From Terasakiella magnetica (lineage in GTDB: Bacteria; Pseudomonadota; Alphaproteobacteria; Rhodospirillales; Magnetospirillaceae): a stretch of DNA of 64,000 nt. Shown one piece after another: positions 42,329 to 50,667 of this stretch (position 1 is its first letter; each line of letters opens with the position of its first letter). A model generated the notes under the pieces. It had not been told where the DNA came from. It was given only the letters and a program-made list of their open reading frames with translations, and searched no databases. The stretch is taken from the NCBI GenBank assembly GCA_902729415.1, contig CACVCF010000090.1, positions 1 through 64,000 on the forward strand, written 5' to 3'. The translations under genes were made by a program, and so were the position numbers.

Positions 42329-42640
42329 TCAGGCTCCCTTGCCGCCCAGCAGGGCTTGCTCCGCCATTTCCTTGAGCTTGGCCCGCTCCTCGTCGCTGAG
42401 GTCGGCCAGCACCGATTGGCGCACCCGGTGCACCGCCATGGCACTGCGGATCAACTGCGCCTTTTCCGGCGGCAGACGCTGCATCCGCGCCTCGGCCTCT
42501 GCCAGGGCGGTCGCAGGGTCGCGCTCGCGCACCGGCGGCGGCGCGGCACGGGGGCGGCACACAGGGGCAGGCGGCGGCTTTGGGTTCAAAGCCTGCCGCG
42601 CCCGCTTGTCGAGAAACAGCGCCTGCAACCATCGCAACAT
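42329..42640 (-). CDS. small conserved protein, twin of the previous gene
   Basis: A 103-aa paralogue of the protein encoded at 42021-42326. Shared features are the amphipathic start MLRWLQALFLDKRARQA, a Pro/Arg-rich linker, and the C-terminal AMAVHRVRQSVLADLSDEERAKLKEMAEQALLGG, matching VHR...L..LSDE-RAKL..MA in the twin. The two genes are 2 bp apart, indicating tandem duplication and co-translation. Function unknown. Confidence 0.68.
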   Translation of the reverse strand: MLRWLQALFLDKRARQALNPKPPPAPVCRPRAAPPPVRERDPATALAEAEARMQRLPPEKAQLIRSAMAVHRVRQSVLADLSDEERAKLKEMAEQALLGGKGA

Positions 42641-42660
42641 CGGACCATGCTACCTCAATC

Positions 42661-44151
42661 TCATGCGCCGAGGTAGCGGCGGCGCAAATGGGCCTCGAAC
42701 GCGGCGGGCTCCAGCGGCCTGCCGGTGGCGGCGGCCATCAGGTCGCGGGTGGATACGGACGAGCCCTTGGCATGGACGTTGGTTCGCAGCCACGACAGCA
42801 GCGGAGTGAAATCGCCCCGCGCCAGACCGGGCAGAATGCCGGGCTCGGCATCGGTGGCGGCCTGGAACAATTGGGCGGCGGTCATGGCCCCCAGGGTATA
42901 GGTGGGGAAATACCCCCAGGCGCCGCCATACCAGTGGATATCTTGCAGACAGCCCAGGCGGTCGTCGGGAGGCGTGACGCCCAGCAGCCGCTGATAACCT
43001 TCGGTCCAGGCGGCGGGCAGATCCTCCAACTCCATGCGGCCCTCCACCAGGGCCTTTTCCAGGCGGTAGCGGATGATGACATGGGCGGGGTAGGTGACCT
43101 CGTCGGCCTCGACCCGGATAAAGCCGCGCCCCACCCGGATCGAGCGGCGATAGAGGTTGTCGGCCTCCCATTCCGGGCCGCTGCCGCCAAAGGCTTCGCG
43201 GATCTTTGGCGCGGCGAAGGCCATGAAGTCGGGGGTGCGGCAGGCCTGCATCTCCATCAGCAGGGATTGGGATTCATGGAGCACCATGCCGCGGGCGCGG
43301 CCCACCGGCTGCGAGCGCCAGCGGCCCTTGGGCAGGCCGAATTCATAAAGGGCGTGGCCGGTCTCGTGCAGCACTCCCATCAGGGCCGAGGCGAAGTCGC
43401 CCTCGTCATAGCGGGTGGTGATGCGGGTGTCGTCGGGGGTGCCGCCGCAAAAGGGATGGTGCGACACGTCCAGGCGGCCATGGTGGAAATCGAAGCCCAG
43501 GGTCTTCATCATGGCCAGACCCAGCGCCTTCTGGGCATCCACCGCGAAGGGGGGCTTGGTCTCCAACAGGGCCGGGCGGCAAGATTGCGCCTCCAGCGCC
43601 TCTGCGATGAAGCCGGGCAGGAAGCCCTCCAGAGGGGTGAATACCGCATCGATCTCGGCGGCGCGGCCATCGGGCTCGTACTGGTCCAGCAGGGCGTCGT
43701 AGAGGGAAACCCCCAGCCGTTCGGACTTGATGGCGGCGACCTCACGCACCAGGGTCAGCACCACCCGCAAGGACGGCAGGACACGGGCGAAATCGGCGGC
43801 GGGCCGGGCCTCGCGCCAGACCATCTCGCAGGCGGATTCTGCCCGCGCCAGGGCGTCAACCAGTCGAGGCGGCAAGGCAGCGGCATGAATCCATTCACGG
43901 CGCATTTCGCGCAGATTGGCCCGCTCCCACGGCTCTTGCACCTCGGATGCCGCCCGCTCCAGCAGGTCTTCCATGTCGGGGGCGGTGACAAGCTCGTGGA
44001 TGATGCCCTTCAGGGTGGCGGTCTGCTCGGTCCTGGCCTCGGCGCCGCCATCGGGCATCATGGTCGCCATGTCCCATTGCAGCATGGCGAGGGCGTCGCC
44101 CAGCACCGCAATCTTGCGGAATCGGTCTTCAAGGGCGGAATAGGCGGTCAT
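42661..44151 (-). CDS. M32 (Taq-type) metallocarboxypeptidase
   Basis: A 496-aa zinc carboxypeptidase that removes C-terminal residues broadly except after Pro. The zinc site HETGH (LHETGHALYEFGLPK, about residue 258) and downstream glutamate region HESQSLLMEMQ are intact, and DTRITTRYDEGDFASALMGVLH and GYFPTYTLGAMTAAQLF are family hallmarks. The length is typical. It starts a minus-strand run followed by the twin small proteins and MeaB-CheZ, and is divergent from elbB. Confidence 0.94.
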   Translation of the reverse strand: MTAYSALEDRFRKIAVLGDALAMLQWDMATMMPDGGAEARTEQTATLKGIIHELVTAPDMEDLLERAASEVQEPWERANLREMRREWIHAAALPPRLVDALARAESACEMVWREARPAADFARVLPSLRVVLTLVREVAAIKSERLGVSLYDALLDQYEPDGRAAEIDAVFTPLEGFLPGFIAEALEAQSCRPALLETKPPFAVDAQKALGLAMMKTLGFDFHHGRLDVSHHPFCGGTPDDTRITTRYDEGDFASALMGVLHETGHALYEFGLPKGRWRSQPVGRARGMVLHESQSLLMEMQACRTPDFMAFAAPKIREAFGGSGPEWEADNLYRRSIRVGRGFIRVEADEVTYPAHVIIRYRLEKALVEGRMELEDLPAAWTEGYQRLLGVTPPDDRLGCLQDIHWYGGAWGYFPTYTLGAMTAAQLFQAATDAEPGILPGLARGDFTPLLSWLRTNVHAKGSSVSTRDLMAAATGRPLEPAAFEAHLRRRYLGA

Positions 44152-44255
44152 GACCCCTCCGGGGTAATCGGGAGAGCCGAACGATAGACCATGGCCCGGC
44201 CACGAGGGAATCGGTTATTCTGCCGCCGGTCCATGCGTCGAGAAGGAAGTGCCAG

Positions 44256-44921
44256 ATGTCCGCAAAAGTTAAATTCGCCGTGGTTCTCTCCGGTTGTGGC
44301 GTCTATGACGGCGCCGAGATTCACGAGGCCGTTCTTACCTTGCTGGCCATCGACCGTCAGGGCGGCACCTATCAGTGCTTCGCCCCCAACATCCCCCAGA
44401 TGCATGTGGTCAACCACCTGACCGGCGAGCCGGCCTCCGAAAGCCGCAATGTCCTGGTGGAAGCGGCGCGCATCGCGCGCGGTAACATCAAGGATCTTGC
44501 TCAGTTCAAGGCGGCGGATTTCGACGCCCTGATTTTCCCCGGTGGCTTTGGTGCCGCCAAAAATCTCTGTACCTTCGCTGTGGCGGGGCCGGATTGTGCC
44601 GTTGATCCCGCTACGGAAAATGCGGTCAAGGCCATGGCGGCGGCGGGCAAACCCATGGGTGCCTTGTGTATCGCCCCGGCGCTGATGGCCAAGATCTTCG
44701 GCGACGGCATCAAAGTCACCATCGGCGACGATCCCGGCACCGCCCTGGCCATCGATAAGATGGGGGCACACCACCATAATGCCGGTCATGGCCAAGTGGT
44801 GGTGGATGCCCGGTACAAGGTGGTGACCTCGCCTTGCTACATGCTGGACTCCAGCATCAACCAGATCGCCGAAGGGGCCGAGAACACCGTCCGGGCGTTG
44901 CTCGGCCTGCTGGGGCGGTAG
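44256..44921 (+). CDS. elbB: ElbB-type DJ-1/PfpI-fold glyoxalase
   Basis: A 221-aa protein of the isoprenoid-biosynthesis-associated ElbB family (DJ-1/PfpI superfamily), with weak glyoxalase activity in E. coli. VVLSGCGVYDGAEIHEAVLTLLAIDRQGG, LIFPGGFGAAKNL and the nucleophile elbow GALCIAPALMAKIF (Cys about 136) are canonical. A clear terminator follows at 44938-44959. The link to isoprenoid synthesis is historical. Confidence 0.93.
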   Translation: MSAKVKFAVVLSGCGVYDGAEIHEAVLTLLAIDRQGGTYQCFAPNIPQMHVVNHLTGEPASESRNVLVEAARIARGNIKDLAQFKAADFDALIFPGGFGAAKNLCTFAVAGPDCAVDPATENAVKAMAAAGKPMGALCIAPALMAKIFGDGIKVTIGDDPGTALAIDKMGAHHHNAGHGQVVVDARYKVVTSPCYMLDSSINQIAEGAENTVRALLGLLGR

Positions 44922-44937
44922 GGCATCTGGGTGTCTG

Positions 44938-44959
44938 CCCGCCCCGATAATGGGGCGGG
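44938..44959 (+). terminator. elbB terminator
   Basis: An 8-bp stem CCCGCCCC/GGGGCGGG with loop GATAAT, followed by GTCTTTAT, 16 nt after the elbB stop. The T tract is short. It lies between convergent elbB and the hemerythrin gene. Confidence 0.75.
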
Positions 44960-44963
44960 GTCT

Positions 44964-45374
44964 TTATCCGGTGTGGCCGGTCTCTCTCAGATACGCGGCG
45001 TATTTCATATCCCAGGCGACGATATGGTCTCCCAGCCATGACATGAGGAACTGGGCCAACTCGGCATCGACCGCGTCGGGGCCTTCGACCATCAGCCGAT
45101 TGATCAGGCTTTCCAATTGGAACACCAGATGTTCGTGCTCGTAAGTGTGGTCGCCAAGAAGGGGGTAGCTGGATCGGGCCATGCTGGCCTGCTCGCGGCT
45201 GAAATGTTCGCGGGTATAGGTGGCCAACTGTCCGATGGCCGTATTGACGGCGGCGGCGCCATGGGTCGCCGATGAGAAAATACCGTCCATGAGATCGAAC
45301 AGCTTCCGGTGATCGTTGTCGATTTCGCTGACGTTGACCAACAGATCATCGTTCCAGGTCACTTGCTGCGTCAT
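44964..45374 (-). CDS. bacteriohemerythrin
   Basis: A 136-aa four-helix di-iron oxygen-binding protein. All expected ligands are visible: H in NDHRKLFDLMDG, HFSREQ, HTYEHEHLVFQ (HxxxH) and DHIVAWD. The ATG at 45374 follows GGAGGGCGGAG; the frame to 45440 is unsupported. No receptor or signalling domain is attached, so it is a stand-alone oxygen carrier or sensor, as is common in microaerophilic spirilla. Confidence 0.93.
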   Translation of the reverse strand: MTQQVTWNDDLLVNVSEIDNDHRKLFDLMDGIFSSATHGAAAVNTAIGQLATYTREHFSREQASMARSSYPLLGDHTYEHEHLVFQLESLINRLMVEGPDAVDAELAQFLMSWLGDHIVAWDMKYAAYLRETGHTG

Positions 45375-45559
45375 CTCCGCCCTCCCCCTATGATGGTCAA
45401 CTCCATACCGAAGTCTACATCGTTGGATAGGGCCGCTCAACCGCTCCGGGGGAAGGACGGCGGATTCATGATGCCGCAGGCCAGATTAGAGCGTGTTCAC
45501 GCCGAGCGTGGACAAAGCGACAAGCCCGCGCGGAGCGAGGGCGTAAGGCAAACAAGCTA

Positions 45560-45593
45560 TAGAGCAGTTTCTGCTTTAGCTGAAACTGCTCTA
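45560..45593. repeat. 12-bp perfect inverted repeat immediately upstream of the MFS gene
   Basis: TAGAGCAGTTTC (45560-45571) and GAAACTGCTCTA (45582-45593) flank a 10-nt spacer; the inner GCT/AGC can extend the stem past one mismatch. The right arm ends 9 nt before the ATG. It could be an operator, or an RNA hairpin masking the start. The rest of the 45375-45559 gap shows nothing definite. Confidence 0.6.
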
Positions 45594-45602
45594 GTGTTGG
45601 GT

Positions 45603-46823
45603 ATGGCTGATTCTTGTTCCTCTTCGTACTCTGTCCGTGCCGTATTCTGCCTGTGTGTGGCGGAAGTGCTGACCATGGTGGGGGTGTTCTCGTTTCCGGC
45701 GCTGCTGCCCGGTTTCGTGGCGGAATGGGGGTTGACCAACACCGAGGCGGGCTGGATTTCCGGCGTCATTTTCGCCGGATATACCCTGGCGGTGCCGGTG
45801 CTGACGACGCTGACCGACCGCATCGACGCCAAGCGGGTTTATCTGGGGGGCGCCGTGCTGGCGGCGCTGTCCTGCCTGGGATTCGCCTGGTGGGCGCAAG
45901 GGTTCTGGTCGGCGCTGGGATTGCGCTTTGCCGCCGGGATCGGGCTGGCGGGCACCTATATGCCGGGGTTGAAGGCGCTGGTGGACCGCTCGTCCGGGCC
46001 GCAGCAGCCGCGCTGGATCAGCTTTTACACCGCCAGCTTTTCGCTGGGCACCAGCGTTTCCTTCCTGGTCACCGGTTGGGTGGGCGAAGCCAGCGGCTGG
46101 CGGGCCGCCTTCGCCCTGGCGGGAGGGTGCGCCTTGGCGGCGGCGGCACTGGTGCTGCTTTTGCTCCCGGGAAAGATGCCCCAGCCGCCGGTCAGCGCAG
46201 GCAGCCCGTTCGATTTCCTGCCGGTGTTCCGCAACCGCGCCGCCATGGGCTATGTGCTGGGCTATGCCACCCATGTATGGGAATTGTTCGGTGCCCGGTC
46301 GTGGATGGTGGCCTTCCTGGCGTTCTCGCTGTCGCTGCAACCAGGGGCAAGCGGTCCGTCACCGACGTCGGTTGCCACCATGGCGGCGGTGCTGGCCATG
46401 GTGTCGAGCATCTGGGGTGCTGATTTGGCGGTACGCTTCGACCGCCGCCGCGTCTGCGCCGCCGCCATGGTGGCCTCGGCCCTGCTGGCGGCGGGGATCG
46501 GCTTTACCGCCGCCTTACCCTATGGCCTGGTCGTGGTGTTGGTGCTGCTGCACAGCGCCTTGATCCAGATCGATTCGGCGGCGCTGACCACCGGCGCGGT
46601 GATGGCGGCGGAACCGACGCGGCGCGGCGCCACCATCGCCATTCATTCGCTGCTGGGCTTTGGCGCCGGGTTCCTGGGGCCGCTGATATTCGGGGTGGTG
46701 CTGGATTTGGGCGGCGGCGGTGCGTCTGCTCCCGCCTGGGGCTTCGGCTTTGCCTCATTGGCGCTGGTGGCGGGGCTGGGGCCGCTGGCGCTGCGGCTGA
46801 TCGCCTCCAATCCCTCGCGGTAG
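45603..46823 (+). CDS. major facilitator superfamily transporter
   Basis: A 406-aa inner-membrane transporter with about 12 hydrophobic helices. The loop-2 motif after helix 2 reads TLTDRIDAKRVYLGG (compare G-D-R-x-G-R/K). Helices 4-5 contain RFAAGIGLAGTYMPGLKALVDR. The frame opens at 45309, but the ATG at 45603 gives a normal N-terminus; its Shine-Dalgarno is weak. The 3' end overlaps the convergent epimerase frame by 181 nt. The substrate cannot be predicted. Confidence 0.88.
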   Translation: MADSCSSSYSVRAVFCLCVAEVLTMVGVFSFPALLPGFVAEWGLTNTEAGWISGVIFAGYTLAVPVLTTLTDRIDAKRVYLGGAVLAALSCLGFAWWAQGFWSALGLRFAAGIGLAGTYMPGLKALVDRSSGPQQPRWISFYTASFSLGTSVSFLVTGWVGEASGWRAAFALAGGCALAAAALVLLLLPGKMPQPPVSAGSPFDFLPVFRNRAAMGYVLGYATHVWELFGARSWMVAFLAFSLSLQPGASGPSPTSVATMAAVLAMVSSIWGADLAVRFDRRRVCAAAMVASALLAAGIGFTAALPYGLVVVLVLLHSALIQIDSAALTTGAVMAAEPTRRGATIAIHSLLGFGAGFLGPLIFGVVLDLGGGGASAPAWGFGFASLALVAGLGPLALRLIASNPSR

Positions 46824-47629
46824 CTGGGATAGCAAAGCGTCACCCCCAATTCCTCCTTCATGCGGTGATTGGAAACGCGCTTGTTGTCGGCGTAAAACGA
46901 CAGCGCCATGGGCGAGAGCGTCGCCTTGGCCTCCTCCCAGCTCTGTACCGGCGGCGGTGTCACTCCCAACAGGGTGCAGGCATGGGCGATCACCTCCTGC
47001 GGCGGGGCGGGATCGTCGTCGCACAGATTATAGATGCCGCCGGGACGGGGGCGCGCCAGCGAGGCCAGCACCGCCTGGGCGATATCGTCCACGTGAATAC
47101 GGCTGAACACTTGGCCGGGCTTGTGGATGCGCCGCGCCTCGCCGCCGCGCACACTGTCCACCGCCGAGCGGCCGGGGCCGTAGATGCCCGCCAGCCGGAA
47201 GATATGCACGGGAAGCCCGCTGTCCAGCCATGCTCTCTCGGCGTCGGCGCGTCGGCGCGACCGCTCCAGGCCGGGCTTGATCGGGGTGGTCTCGTCCACC
47301 CAGCCGCCATCATGATCGCCATAGACCCCGGTGGTGGAAAGATAGCCCACCCAACGCGGCCGGGCACGGGTCAGGGCCTCGGCCATGATGTCGAGGACGG
47401 GATCGCCCTGGGCATCGGGCGGCACCGAGGACAGCACCGCATCGACGCCGTCAAGGGCGGTCTCGGGCAGGCAATGGCCGCGGTCGAAGGGCAGCAAGGT
47501 GACGCCGGGCAGGTCAAGGCTTTCGCCCGAGCGGGTGGTGCCGCCGACGCTCCAGCCCTGGGCCATCAAGGCGCGGGCGATGACGCGGCCGGAAAACCCC
47601 AGGCCGAACAGAAAGAAGCGCTTACCCAT
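46643..47629 (-). CDS. SDR/YeeZ-like NAD(P)-dependent epimerase with unusual tail
   Basis: A 328-aa Rossmann protein. FLFGLGFSGRVIARAL (about 5-20) is the nucleotide motif. STTGVYGDHDGGWVDETTPIKP and the IFRLAGIYGPGRSAVDSVRGG region match atypical extended SDRs such as YeeZ. The family core ends near residue 278 (CYPSYREGLEAIS). The last 50 residues are Pro/Ala/Ser-rich and encoded antisense to the MFS C-terminus, so a lost stop codon is likely. ATG at 47629 with AGGA upstream. Confidence 0.82.
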   Translation of the reverse strand: MGKRFFLFGLGFSGRVIARALMAQGWSVGGTTRSGESLDLPGVTLLPFDRGHCLPETALDGVDAVLSSVPPDAQGDPVLDIMAEALTRARPRWVGYLSTTGVYGDHDGGWVDETTPIKPGLERSRRRADAERAWLDSGLPVHIFRLAGIYGPGRSAVDSVRGGEARRIHKPGQVFSRIHVDDIAQAVLASLARPRPGGIYNLCDDDPAPPQEVIAHACTLLGVTPPPVQSWEEAKATLSPMALSFYADNKRVSNHRMKEELGVTLCYPSYREGLEAISRSASGPSPATSANEAKPKPQAGADAPPPPKSSTTPNISGPRNPAPKPSSE

Positions 47630-47652
47630 GTTCGAGTCCTTTTGTTTTTTGT

Positions 47653-47700
47653 CCCTCAAACGCCGGGCGGGTCACATCCGTGATCCTTGGGCTTACCTCC
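47653..47700 (-). repeat. dispersed repeat, copy at 47.7 kb
   Basis: Minus-strand CGCCCGGCGTTTGAGGG (47669-47653) differs from the consensus core at one base. Its flank CCCAAGGATCACGGATGTG resembles the copies at 21-53 and 25.9 kb. The wider 47.70-47.84 kb gap contains more dyads: TGTGCGC/GCGCACA, GTCGGC/GCCGAC and a 12-bp arm pair GTCTTCTGATCG/CGATCAAAAGAC (47815-47842, one mismatch). No gene is seen there. Confidence 0.5.
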
Positions 47701-47904
47701 GCAGGCGCTCCGGGGCGCTCCCTGTGCGCGCAGGCGCACAAAACTGCATTGTCGGCGGAGCCGACGGGGCACCCGCGCTCACCTCGGGCTCGCTCGGTTT
47801 CTCGTTCCTCAATCGTCTTCTGATCGCATTCGATCAAAAGACCTAGGGGCAGGGCGGGGCCATATCTCTTGCATCCATCTGGCTTTTGGTGAGACTAGCG
47901 CCCC

Positions 47905-48651
47905 ATGAAACGCCTTACCATTCTTCTCGTGCCGATTCTCCTTGCCGCCGTCCCCGTGGGGGCGGAGGTGATCGAGCCCAAATCAGAATACCGCGCCTGT
48001 TTGGCGCTGGCCCGCCAAAAGCCGGATGACGGCTGGGAGGAGGCCATCGCCTGGCAATCCCTGGGCGGCGGTGAACCGGCGCGGCACTGCGCCGCCGTGG
48101 CGCTGATCGGGCTTGGCAAGTATGCCGAGGCAGCCAAGCGTCTGGAAGCGCTGGCAAGTCAGAGCCACAGCTCTGGGGGGCTGCGGGCCGAGATGCTGGC
48201 CCAGGCTGGGCAGGCTTGGCTGCTGGCGGGGGATGCGGTCAAGGCCCTGGCAGCTCAGGACACCGGCCTTAAACTGGTGCCGGGCTCCCCCGATTTGCTG
48301 CTGGATAAGGCGGTTACCCTGGCAGGTGTCGGCCATTATCAGGAGGTGGTGGAGGTGCTGACCTCGTTGCTGAAGTCGCAGCCCAACCGCATCGAGGCCA
48401 TGACGCTGCGGGCCAGCGCCTATCGCTATCTCGACAAGCTGGATCTGGCCAAGGATGATATCGCCCGCGCTTTGGTGCTGGACCCATCCTTCGGTGACGC
48501 TTTGCTGGAGCGCGGCATGCTTCGCCGCCTGGAAGACAACGCCGCCGGTGCCCGCGAGGACTGGATGAAGACCATTACCCTGGCCCCGGACAGCCCTGCC
48601 GCCGACACCGCGCGGCGTAATCTTGAAATCCTCGACGTCAAGGTAAAGTGA
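47905..48651 (+). CDS. exported TPR protein
   Basis: A 248-aa protein with a Sec signal peptide (MKRLTILLVPILLAAVPVGAEV, cleavage near residue 20). At least four tetratricopeptide-like helical pairs run from about 60 to 240 (AEMLAQAGQAWLLAGDAVKALAAQDTGLKLVPGSPDLLLDKAVTLAGVGHYQE; LRASAYRYLDKLDLAKDDIARALVLDPS). It is probably a periplasmic scaffold; no partner is evident. It is convergent with bolA. Confidence 0.78.
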   Translation: MKRLTILLVPILLAAVPVGAEVIEPKSEYRACLALARQKPDDGWEEAIAWQSLGGGEPARHCAAVALIGLGKYAEAAKRLEALASQSHSSGGLRAEMLAQAGQAWLLAGDAVKALAAQDTGLKLVPGSPDLLLDKAVTLAGVGHYQEVVEVLTSLLKSQPNRIEAMTLRASAYRYLDKLDLAKDDIARALVLDPSFGDALLERGMLRRLEDNAAGAREDWMKTITLAPDSPAADTARRNLEILDVKVK

Positions 48652-48656
48652 AGGGG

Positions 48657-48938
48657 TCAGCCCCGCTTGGCAGCTTCTTCCGGGGTGAGGGTGGTCAGCG
48701 CCAAGGCATGAACCCGTCCGGCCAATTCCTCGGCCAGCAGGGCGTTAACCATGCGGTGACGGTCCACCCGACTTTTGCCGGTGAAGGCCTCGGCGACGAT
48801 GGCGATCTGGAAGTGGCTTTCCCCGTCGGGATTGTGCCCGGCATGGCCCATATGGCGGTGAGAGTCGTCGTTGATGTCCAACTGGACCGGCTTCAGACCG
48901 TCTTCGAGCTTTTTCCGCATGACCGGGGCAATACGCAT
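48657..48938 (-). CDS. bolA: BolA-family protein
   Basis: A 93-aa BolA/IbaG protein, a monothiol-glutaredoxin partner in Fe-S handling. MRKKLEDGLKPVQLDINDDSHRHMGH...ESHFQIAIVAEAFTGKSRVDRHRMVNALLAEEL is the full family signature with the conserved RVDRHR. The ATG at 48938 has AAAGG upstream; the frame extends to 49004. It is divergent from the J-domain gene, an arrangement shared with other alphaproteobacterial bolA - J - cobS - cobT loci. Confidence 0.92.
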   Translation of the reverse strand: MRIAPVMRKKLEDGLKPVQLDINDDSHRHMGHAGHNPDGESHFQIAIVAEAFTGKSRVDRHRMVNALLAEELAGRVHALALTTLTPEEAAKRG

Positions 48939-49069
48939 CGGGAAACCTTTCCTTCGGAGATCTTGGGGCCATTCCCAAATGGGACGGGAGGCACGCGACG
49001 TCAAGGGGGGCGGATTTCCACTGTTGACGCCTTGCCTTGGGCGCGGCCAGCCCTCATTATGAGCGGGTT

Positions 49070-49636
49070 ATGAAGGCCACGAACTCCAGAAAGACTTGGC
49101 GCCCGCTCTTCGAGACGCCCGATGCCCGCTCTGCCGTCCAGCGTTGCGACCATCCCGGCTGCGCCGAGGACGGCGAGTATCGGGCGCCGCGGTCGCGGGA
49201 TCGGCTGAACGAGTATTACTGGTTCTGCCTCAGCCATGTGCGCGAGTACAATTCCGCCTGGAACTACTATGCCGGCATGGGAGCCGACGAGATCGAGGCC
49301 GAATTGCGCCAGGACAGCACGTGGCAGCGCCCCACTTGGCCGCTGGGCATGCAGGGTAACAAGCGCAAGTTCACCTTCACCGTCCACGATCCCTTCGATG
49401 TGTACGAGGGCGCCGTCCATGAAGAGGCTCGCGCCAAGCCCCGTACCCCCGAAGAAGATGCCTTGAAGGTGTTGGAGCTGAAACCCCCGGTTTCGGCTCA
49501 ATCCCTTAAGGCCCGCTATAAGGAATTGGTCAAACGGCACCATCCCGACGCCAACAATGGCGACAAGGGGGCCGAAGAGCGGTTCAAACGCATCAACCAA
49601 GCCTACAACACCCTGAAAAACAGCCTGAGCGCTTAA
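49070..49636 (+). CDS. J-domain protein upstream of cobS
   Basis: A 188-aa DnaJ-type co-chaperone with a C-terminal J domain (about 128-186; VLELKPPVSAQSLKARYKELVKRHHPDANNGDK) with the essential HPD. The N-terminal half has CDHPGCAEDGEYRAPRSRDRLNEYYWFCLSHVREYNSAWNYYAGM with paired Cys, perhaps metal-binding. ATG at 49070 is favoured over a TTG at 49037. The cobS ATG follows its stop directly. In Alphaproteobacteria it often precedes cobS/cobT, suggesting a role in chelatase assembly (inference). Confidence 0.88.
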   Translation: MKATNSRKTWRPLFETPDARSAVQRCDHPGCAEDGEYRAPRSRDRLNEYYWFCLSHVREYNSAWNYYAGMGADEIEAELRQDSTWQRPTWPLGMQGNKRKFTFTVHDPFDVYEGAVHEEARAKPRTPEEDALKVLELKPPVSAQSLKARYKELVKRHHPDANNGDKGAEERFKRINQAYNTLKNSLSA

Positions 49637-50638
49637 ATGACGTCCAAAGCACACATTCCACTCGCCTCTGACGACCCCATGGCGAGACCCGATATCCAGA
49701 TCTCCGTCCGCGATGCTTTCGGGATCGATTCCGACATGACGGTGCCCGCCTTCAGCGTGGGCAGCGAACATGTACCGGAAATCGATCCGGCCTATCGCTT
49801 CGACCCCGACACCACGCGGGCCATTCTGGCTGGCTTTGCCCATAACCGGCGGGTCATGGTCCAGGGCTATCACGGTACCGGCAAGTCCACCCATATCGAG
49901 CAGGTGGCGGCCCGGCTGAACTGGCCTTGCATCCGCGTCAATCTGGACAGCCATGTCAGCCGCATCGACCTGATCGGCAAGGATGCCATCGTCTTGAAGG
50001 ATGGCAAGCAGATCACCGAGTTCCGCGAGGGCATCCTGCCCTGGGCCTTGCAGCACCCCTGCGCCCTGGTGTTCGACGAATACGACGCCGGCCGTCCGGA
50101 CGTGATGTTCGTGATCCAGCGCGTGCTGGAGGTGGAGGGCCGCCTGACCCTGTTGGATCAGAATCGGGTGATCCGGCCCCATTCCTGCTTCCGTCTGTTC
50201 TCCACCGCCAACACGGTGGGGCTGGGTGACACCACCGGCCTTTATCACGGCACCCAGCAGATCAACCAGGGCCAGATGGACCGCTGGAACATCGTCGCCA
50301 CCTTGAACTATCTCGACCATCAATCCGAGTGCGAGATCGTGGTGACCAAGGTGAAGGGCTACGACACCGCCGAGGGCCGCGATCTGGTGTCCAAGATGGT
50401 GATGCTGGCCGACCTTACCCGCGGCGGCTTTATGAACGGCGACATCTCGACGGTCATGAGCCCGCGCACGGTCATCACCTGGGCCGAGAACACCACGATC
50501 TTCTCCGACAAGGCCTTTGCCTTCCGCGTCACCTTCCTCAACAAATGTGACGAGGTCGAGCGCCCGATCCTGGCCGAGTACTATCAGCGATGCTTCGGCG
50601 AGGAACTGCCCGAGGGACCGGCGCGGCTGCTGAGCTAA
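49637..50638 (+). CDS. cobS: cobaltochelatase subunit CobS
   Basis: AAA+ ATPase subunit of the CobN-CobS-CobT complex that inserts cobalt into hydrogenobyrinate a,c-diamide in aerobic B12 synthesis. The 333-aa protein has Walker [14 protein letters not shown] (about 76-88), Walker [17 protein letters not shown] and sensor [13 protein letters not shown]. It matches the alphaproteobacterial start motif [26 protein letters not shown]. An internal ATG at 49679 is an alternative start. cobT follows 29 nt later. Confidence 0.95.
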   Translation: MTSKAHIPLASDDPMARPDIQISVRDAFGIDSDMTVPAFSVGSEHVPEIDPAYRFDPDTTRAILAGFAHNRRVMVQGYHGTGKSTHIEQVAARLNWPCIRVNLDSHVSRIDLIGKDAIVLKDGKQITEFREGILPWALQHPCALVFDEYDAGRPDVMFVIQRVLEVEGRLTLLDQNRVIRPHSCFRLFSTANTVGLGDTTGLYHGTQQINQGQMDRWNIVATLNYLDHQSECEIVVTKVKGYDTAEGRDLVSKMVMLADLTRGGFMNGDISTVMSPRTVITWAENTTIFSDKAFAFRVTFLNKCDEVERPILAEYYQRCFGEELPEGPARLLS

Positions 50639-50667
50639 CTGGCGACACGCCCTAGAGGACCGTTCCG

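Noticed and set aside
47622..47837. 71-codon minus-strand frame upstream of the epimerase
   Set aside because: Its C-terminal part is the translation of the dispersed repeat, the N-terminal part of a dyad; no coding evidence.
48747..48754. TTAACCAT half-site resembling CtrA
   Set aside because: It lies inside bolA coding sequence with no second half at 7 nt spacing.
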